Below the pieces are notes generated by a model, which had not been told where the DNA came from, ran no database searches, and was given only the letters and a program-made list of their open reading frames with translations. Source: VXOI01 sp965197575 (GTDB lineage: Bacteria; Chloroflexota; Dehalococcoidia; Lucifugimonadales; UBA3495). From it: a stretch of DNA of 64,000 bases. The stretch lies in the NCBI GenBank assembly GCA_965197575.1, contig OZ240214.1:4278001-4342000 (forward strand). The letters run 5' to 3'. Shown here one piece after another: positions 60,506 to 64,000 of the stretch; position 1 is the stretch's first letter, and each line of letters starts with the position of its first letter. The position numbers and the translations under genes were made by a program.

Positions 60506-61546
60506 CTACGCGGCGGTTATCCCGCCCTTGTGGGCCGCGCCGGACTTGATCAGGGTCGCCCAGTCTCTAGGGGTCTGCACAGCGGTGAAGATGGTCGCCG
60601 ACTCGAAGCCGCAGTGCATCATGCAGTTGGCGCAGCGGGGGTCTTTCCCGACGCCGTAGTTCTCCCACAGCGACTCGTCGAACAACTCGTCGACGTGCTC
60701 AACGTGTTCGTCGGCCAAGGGGTAGCAGGGCTTTCGCCAGCCCATCACGGTGTAGGTGGGGTTGGACCAGGCCGTGCATTGGTAGTCCCTTTCCCCCTTC
60801 AGGAAGTTAAGGTATAGAGGGTTGTTGTAGAAGCGCGCCCCGTCCGACTGCTTGGGGTCCAGCAGCTCTTGAAACTTCGCGTGGGACTCCTTGCGGGTCA
60901 GGAAGATTTCCTGATCGGGCGCGTCCACGAAGTCGTAGCCCGGCGAGATCATGGAGCCTTCGACGCCGATGCCACTGACCAAGCGGAACATCTCGGAAAG
61001 GTCTTCGACGTCGCTGCCCCGGAAAACCGTGGTGTTGGTGCAGACGCGATACCCGCGGTCGAGGGCCTGCTCCAGCACCGCTACCGCCTTCTGGAACACG
61101 CCTTCCCGGGCCACCGACTCGTCGTGCTTCTCCTCCATTCCGTCCAGGTGAACCACCCAACAGAGATACTTGGAGGGGGGCACCTTATTCATCACCCGTT
61201 CCAGAAGCAGGCCGTTGGTGCAGCAGTAGACGAAATACTTCTGTTCCACCAGCGTGTTGATGATCTGGTCTATTCTGGGATGAATCGTTGGTTCGCCGCC
61301 GGCGATGGAAACGATGGGCGCGCCCGATTCCTTGACCGCGCCGAGAGCTTCGTCCACAGGCATCATCTTGTCGAGGACGGGCTTGTACTCCCGGATACGT
61401 CCGCAGCCGATGCAGGCCAGGTTGCACATCTCCAGCGGTTCAAGCATCGTCACCAGCGGGAACTTCTTGCGCCCTTTCAGCCGGTTCTTGAGAATGTAAC
61501 CGGCAAGGCGGACCGACAACTCCAGGGGACGCTTGGCGCGTTTCAT
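60506..61546 (-). CDS. hpnH: Adenosyl-hopene transferase HpnH (radical SAM)
   Basis: 346 aa. The radical-SAM cluster motif Cx3Cx2C is C41-NLA-C45-IG-C48 ('LEMCNLACIGCGRIREY'). 'IVSIAGGEPTIHPRIDQI', 'YCCTNGLLLERVMNKVPPSK' and 'HLDGMEEKHDESVAREGVF' follow, and an additional C-terminal Cys set lies in 'RCANCMMHCGFES'. HpnH adds the 5'-deoxyadenosyl group to diploptene to form adenosylhopane. Typical length and all motifs present. It is the second gene of the operon, after the polyprenyl synthase. Confidence 0.95.
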   Translation of the reverse strand: MKRAKRPLELSVRLAGYILKNRLKGRKKFPLVTMLEPLEMCNLACIGCGRIREYKPVLDKMMPVDEALGAVKESGAPIVSIAGGEPTIHPRIDQIINTLVEQKYFVYCCTNGLLLERVMNKVPPSKYLCWVVHLDGMEEKHDESVAREGVFQKAVAVLEQALDRGYRVCTNTTVFRGSDVEDLSEMFRLVSGIGVEGSMISPGYDFVDAPDQEIFLTRKESHAKFQELLDPKQSDGARFYNNPLYLNFLKGERDYQCTAWSNPTYTVMGWRKPCYPLADEHVEHVDELFDESLWENYGVGKDPRCANCMMHCGFESATIFTAVQTPRDWATLIKSGAAHKGGITAA

Positions 61547-61574
61547 ACGAACATAACCTCAGTAACCCATAACC

Positions 61575-62684
61575 CTAGTATTCCCGGCGGGCGAGAAAAT
61601 CGACCAGCTCATCCGCCTCGGCCCGGGCCCAGTCGGGCAGTTCGACGTGGGCCAGAGCATCCAGCGCTTGATTGGCCGACGCTTCGGTGAGCAGTTGAGC
61701 GTTGGACTGAGCGCCGACCTCGTCCAGCACGGCCAACACGCGCTGCACGTCGTCTTCTTCCAGCCGCTCTTGATTGTAAATGCGGCGCAGGTCGTCCATC
61801 GCCGCCCCGTTGGCCCGCTCGAAGGCGAACACCACGGGGTACGACTTCTTGCGGCGGCGAATGTCGTTTCCGGTGGCCTTGCCCAAGGTCGCCTCGTCGC
61901 CCCAGATGCCCAGGTAGTCGTCCCGGATCTGGAAGGCCCGCCCCAAGTAGGAGCCGAAGCTGGCGAAGGCCCGCACGGTGTGCTCGTCTTCCGTGGCCAG
62001 CATCGCCCCGATCTCGACGCCGCAGCGGATGAGCGCCCCGGTCTTGCAGGCGATCATGTGCAGGTATTCACCGGTGGCGATGTCGGTACGGCCCTCGAAG
62101 TCCAGGTCGAGGCATTGCCCTTCGATCATTTCCAGGTAGCTGCCGGTCAGGATGCCGGACACCTTCACCGCCGTATCCGGCCCCGGTCCTATTAAAGGTT
62201 GGCCCTCGCCCGCCATGTTCCCAGCCACTCTCAGACACGCCAGGTCTCCGGCGCACTGCATTGCGTTCCCGGCGGTGAGCGCCCGGGGGACACCCCAAAT
62301 GTGCCAGGCGGTGGGCCGATGCCGCCGCTCCAGGTCGCCGTCCTGAATGTCGTCGTGGAGCAGCGAGAAGTTGTGGATCAACTCCAGGGCCGCCGCCGCC
62401 GGCACGGCCCGGGAGTAGTCGTCCGCAAGAGCGTGGCAGGCGAACAGGCAAAGGGTGGGGCGCAGGGCTTTGCCTTGGGAGGCGGTCGATTGGGCAGGGG
62501 CGCCGTGGCGGTCGGTCCAGCCCAAGTGATAGCTGAGCAGCAAATAAGCGTCGGGGAGGCCGGTCTCGGCCACAGCCCGGTAGAGCTCCTGCTCCACCGA
62601 GTCCTTATAGCGGACAAACATGCCCGGGAGGGTGGGGCCGGGTCTTGGCGACTCTGGCGTACTCTGGTCCGGGGCTAAAAGCAT
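61575..62684 (-). CDS. Polyprenyl (farnesyl/geranylgeranyl) diphosphate synthase
   Basis: 369 aa. First Asp-rich motif 'LLHDDIQDGDLERRHRPTAW' (D111-D115) and second 'IRDDYLGIWGDEATLGKATG'. 'GKALRPTLCLFACHAL', 'KTGALIRCGVEIGAML' and 'RRRKKSYPVVFAFE' are family blocks. The N-terminal ~25 residues are an unusual Pro-rich extension; M22 is a possible alternative start. It makes C15-C20 diphosphates that feed hpnD and the hopanoid route. First gene of the minus-strand operon, ~70 bp after a recognisable promoter. Confidence 0.93.
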   Translation of the reverse strand: MLLAPDQSTPESPRPGPTLPGMFVRYKDSVEQELYRAVAETGLPDAYLLLSYHLGWTDRHGAPAQSTASQGKALRPTLCLFACHALADDYSRAVPAAAALELIHNFSLLHDDIQDGDLERRHRPTAWHIWGVPRALTAGNAMQCAGDLACLRVAGNMAGEGQPLIGPGPDTAVKVSGILTGSYLEMIEGQCLDLDFEGRTDIATGEYLHMIACKTGALIRCGVEIGAMLATEDEHTVRAFASFGSYLGRAFQIRDDYLGIWGDEATLGKATGNDIRRRKKSYPVVFAFERANGAAMDDLRRIYNQERLEEDDVQRVLAVLDEVGAQSNAQLLTEASANQALDALAHVELPDWARAEADELVDFLARREY

Positions 62685-62750
62685 CCGCGCTACCTAACGT
62701 CTTTATGTCTCAGCAGAGACGTGGATACCCCCATCGGAATCCGATGTATG

Positions 62751-62786
62751 GCCCCGATACTATCGGGGCGGGGGATACGGTGTCAA
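62751..62786 (-). promoter_or_regulatory. Promoter and overlapping palindrome of hopanoid operon
   Basis: On the minus strand a consensus TTGACA (62786-62781) and TAGTAT (62762-62757) are 18 bp apart. The -10 lies inside a perfect 9-bp inverted repeat GCCCCGATA-C-TATCGGGGC (62751-62769), which would suit repressor binding or form an RNA hairpin at the transcript start. The first start codon is 73 bp downstream. Confidence 0.65.
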
Positions 62787-62878
62787 GGGCGATTGTTCTA
62801 CTGCTATAATTAAAGACGCCGCCGTTGCCCCGGCGGACTACGCAGGGAGCCAAATGAGGGCAGCCACCGGCGGCGTCC

Positions 62879-62918
62879 GGTGAAGCCCGATGACATATGG
62901 TGAAGCCCGATGACATAT
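62879..62918 (+). repeat. Two tandem 20-bp direct repeats upstream of a promoter
   Basis: GGTGAAGCCCGATGACATAT occurs twice head to tail (62879-62898 and 62899-62918), ending 6 bp before the -35 box of the next promoter. This placement is typical of activator sites, though a simple duplication cannot be excluded. Confidence 0.7.
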
Positions 62919-62924
62919 AAAGTG

Positions 62925-62953
62925 TTGACACCCCATATTGCTTGAAGTATATT
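62925..62953 (+). promoter_or_regulatory. Strong sigma-70-type promoter of second DUF1800 gene
   Basis: Perfect TTGACA (62925-62930) and TATATT (62948-62953) with a 17-bp spacer. A ~150-bp untranslated region follows before the DUF1800 start codon. Confidence 0.8.
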
Positions 62954-63101
62954 CTTTCCTTGTAATCAATGTTACATAAGGATGGCGCTCCCGGCCCGTA
63001 GCTAGCAGTGGGCCGGTGCGCTCTCTTCATGTAACCGGCGCACCCCGGCCCGATGGGCCGTGGGACTGAAAAACGAAACAAATAATATAAAGGAGGAGCA
63101 C

Positions 63102-64000
63102 ATGGCTGACCAGGATATTGCATTGGTAGCTCACCTGTTGCGACGTGCCGGTTTCGGGGCAAGCCGGGACGATATCGAAGCAGCGGCAGTGAAGGGCTAC
63201 GACACAGTGGTCCAAGAATTGCTGAATCAGAGAGGCGGCGTCGAAGACGACCTGATGATGCGGTACAACCCTTCCTATCACGAACCCGGCGCCATCGAGG
63301 TCAACACCCAGATCTGGTTGTACCGGATGATCAACAGCCCCAGCCAGTTGCAAGAGAAGGTCGCTCTCTTCTGGCACATGATCTTCTGCGCCGGCCACAG
63401 CAAGATCGACAGCGGCCAGGAAATGGGCATCATGGTCAACATGTTCCGGCAGCACGGCATGGGCAGCTTCCGGGACCTGCTGGTCCGGCTGTCCACCAAC
63501 CCAGGGATGATGTACTACCTCGACAACACCGAGAGCCACAAGGCCAACCTCAACGAGAACTATGGCCGGGAGCTTTTGGAGCTGTTCTCCTTGGGCGTCG
63601 GCATGGACGAGGGCTTCAACTACTCCGAGGACGACGTTAAGGTCTGCGCCCGCGCCTTCACCGGCTGGAACGTGGCGCCGTCCTACCCGCCGTTCCCCCA
63701 CGGTCGCAGCCCTTGGGAGTTCCGCTTCGACCCGGCGGACCACGACCAGACCGAGAAGACCTTCCTGGGCGAGACGGGCCCGTGGAACGGCGACGATATC
63801 ATCGATATCATCTGCAAGCAGCCGGCCACCGCCCGCTTCGTTTCCCGCCACATGTACAACTTCTTCGTGGCCGACGAGCCGCAGATCCCGGCTTGGCGCT
63901 TGACCCCGCCGCGGGACGTTGAGGCCATCAAGGCCCTGGAGAAGACCTACTTCGAGACCAACTACAACATCGGCGCGATGCTCGAGACCCTGTTCACCTC
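63102..64000 (+). CDS. DUF1800 domain protein, second copy (cut by window end)
   Basis: ATG 63102 lies five bases after AGGAGG (63091-63096), and the frame stays open to base 64000 (299 codons visible). It is a clear paralog of the protein at 26201: 'IALVAHLLRRAGFGASRDDI', 'KVALFWHMIFCAGHSKID', 'NENYGRELLELFSLGVG', 'YSEDDVKVCARAFTGWNVAP' and 'RFVSRHMYNFFVADEPQIPA'. No signal peptide. A DUF1501 gene is expected just beyond the window, by analogy with the first locus. Function unknown. Confidence 0.92.
   Translation, partial: MADQDIALVAHLLRRAGFGASRDDIEAAAVKGYDTVVQELLNQRGGVEDDLMMRYNPSYHEPGAIEVNTQIWLYRMINSPSQLQEKVALFWHMIFCAGHSKIDSGQEMGIMVNMFRQHGMGSFRDLLVRLSTNPGMMYYLDNTESHKANLNENYGRELLELFSLGVGMDEGFNYSEDDVKVCARAFTGWNVAPSYPPFPHGRSPWEFRFDPADHDQTEKTFLGETGPWNGDDIIDIICKQPATARFVSRHMYNFFVADEPQIPAWRLTPPRDVEAIKALEKTYFETNYNIGAMLETLFT

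Noticed and set aside
1..64000. CRISPR arrays, tRNA or rRNA genes
   Set aside because: No regularly spaced repeats and no recognisable tRNA or rRNA sequence were seen on either strand by eye; a covariance search would be needed to exclude a tRNA fully.

Overview
The window is a high-GC bacterial chromosome segment that reads most like a Chloroflexota genome of the SAR202 / Dehalococcoidia type. This is inferred from gene content, not from a marker gene: lipoprotein solute-binding proteins with Ala/Pro/Thr linkers, several amidohydrolase-2 paralogs, an SsuD-like flavin monooxygenase, DUF1800/DUF1501 pairs, hopanoid genes and MqnA-type menaquinone synthesis. No rRNA, tRNA or CRISPR array was recognised.

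Region 1 (1-16.9 kb) is a tandem array of six extracellular solute-binding protein (SBP family 5) genes, the first cut by the window edge, with three amidohydrolase-2 genes. Each complete SBP gene starts with an almost identical block (intergenic leader with a small hairpin, ribosome site, lipoprotein signal, Ala/Pro/Thr linker) followed by a strongly diverged binding domain. Two copies of one 1207-bp IS630-family element sit in opposite orientations at the same TA of two paralogous leaders, and a third leader is the empty site. No permease or ATPase is visible.

Region 2 (17-25.9 kb) is a transposon graveyard: a second IS630-type element, an IS5-like fragment, degenerate ISKra4- and IS1182-type transposase genes, a cluster of TA-flanked MITEs, a degenerate surface-protein gene, an IS701 element and an IS5-family element. 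Several insertions split an HNH endonuclease gene that belongs to a small operon (57-aa membrane protein, DUF3892, HNH).

Region 3 (26-31.3 kb) holds DUF1800 and DUF1501 proteins, an NHL-repeat protein, an MqnA-like chorismate dehydratase and an atypical IscA/HesB-like protein. Region 4 (31.5-39.8 kb) is a cobalamin cluster behind a B12 riboswitch: a small HemS/ChuX-like protein, cbiA, cobO, an inserted DUF433/DUF5615 toxin-antitoxin pair, cobT, cobS, cbiB, a membrane protein and a cobD-like decarboxylase.

Region 5 (40-54.2 kb) is mixed housekeeping and accessory DNA: a PPOX-family protein, four tandem retropepsin-like genes of which only one keeps the DTG motif, an M16 peptidase, comEA-comEC-rph, a branched-chain aminotransferase, plsY, a flavin monooxygenase, a second DUF433/DUF5615 pair, a nucleoside hydrolase and a MntA/HepT pair. 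Region 6 (54.2-62.8 kb, minus strand) is a hopanoid operon: polyprenyl synthase, hpnH, hpnG, hpnA, squalene-hopene cyclase, yjbQ, a presqualene-diphosphate-synthase-like gene and a sugar epimerase, with a readable promoter. The window ends inside a second DUF1800 gene behind a strong sigma-70-type promoter.
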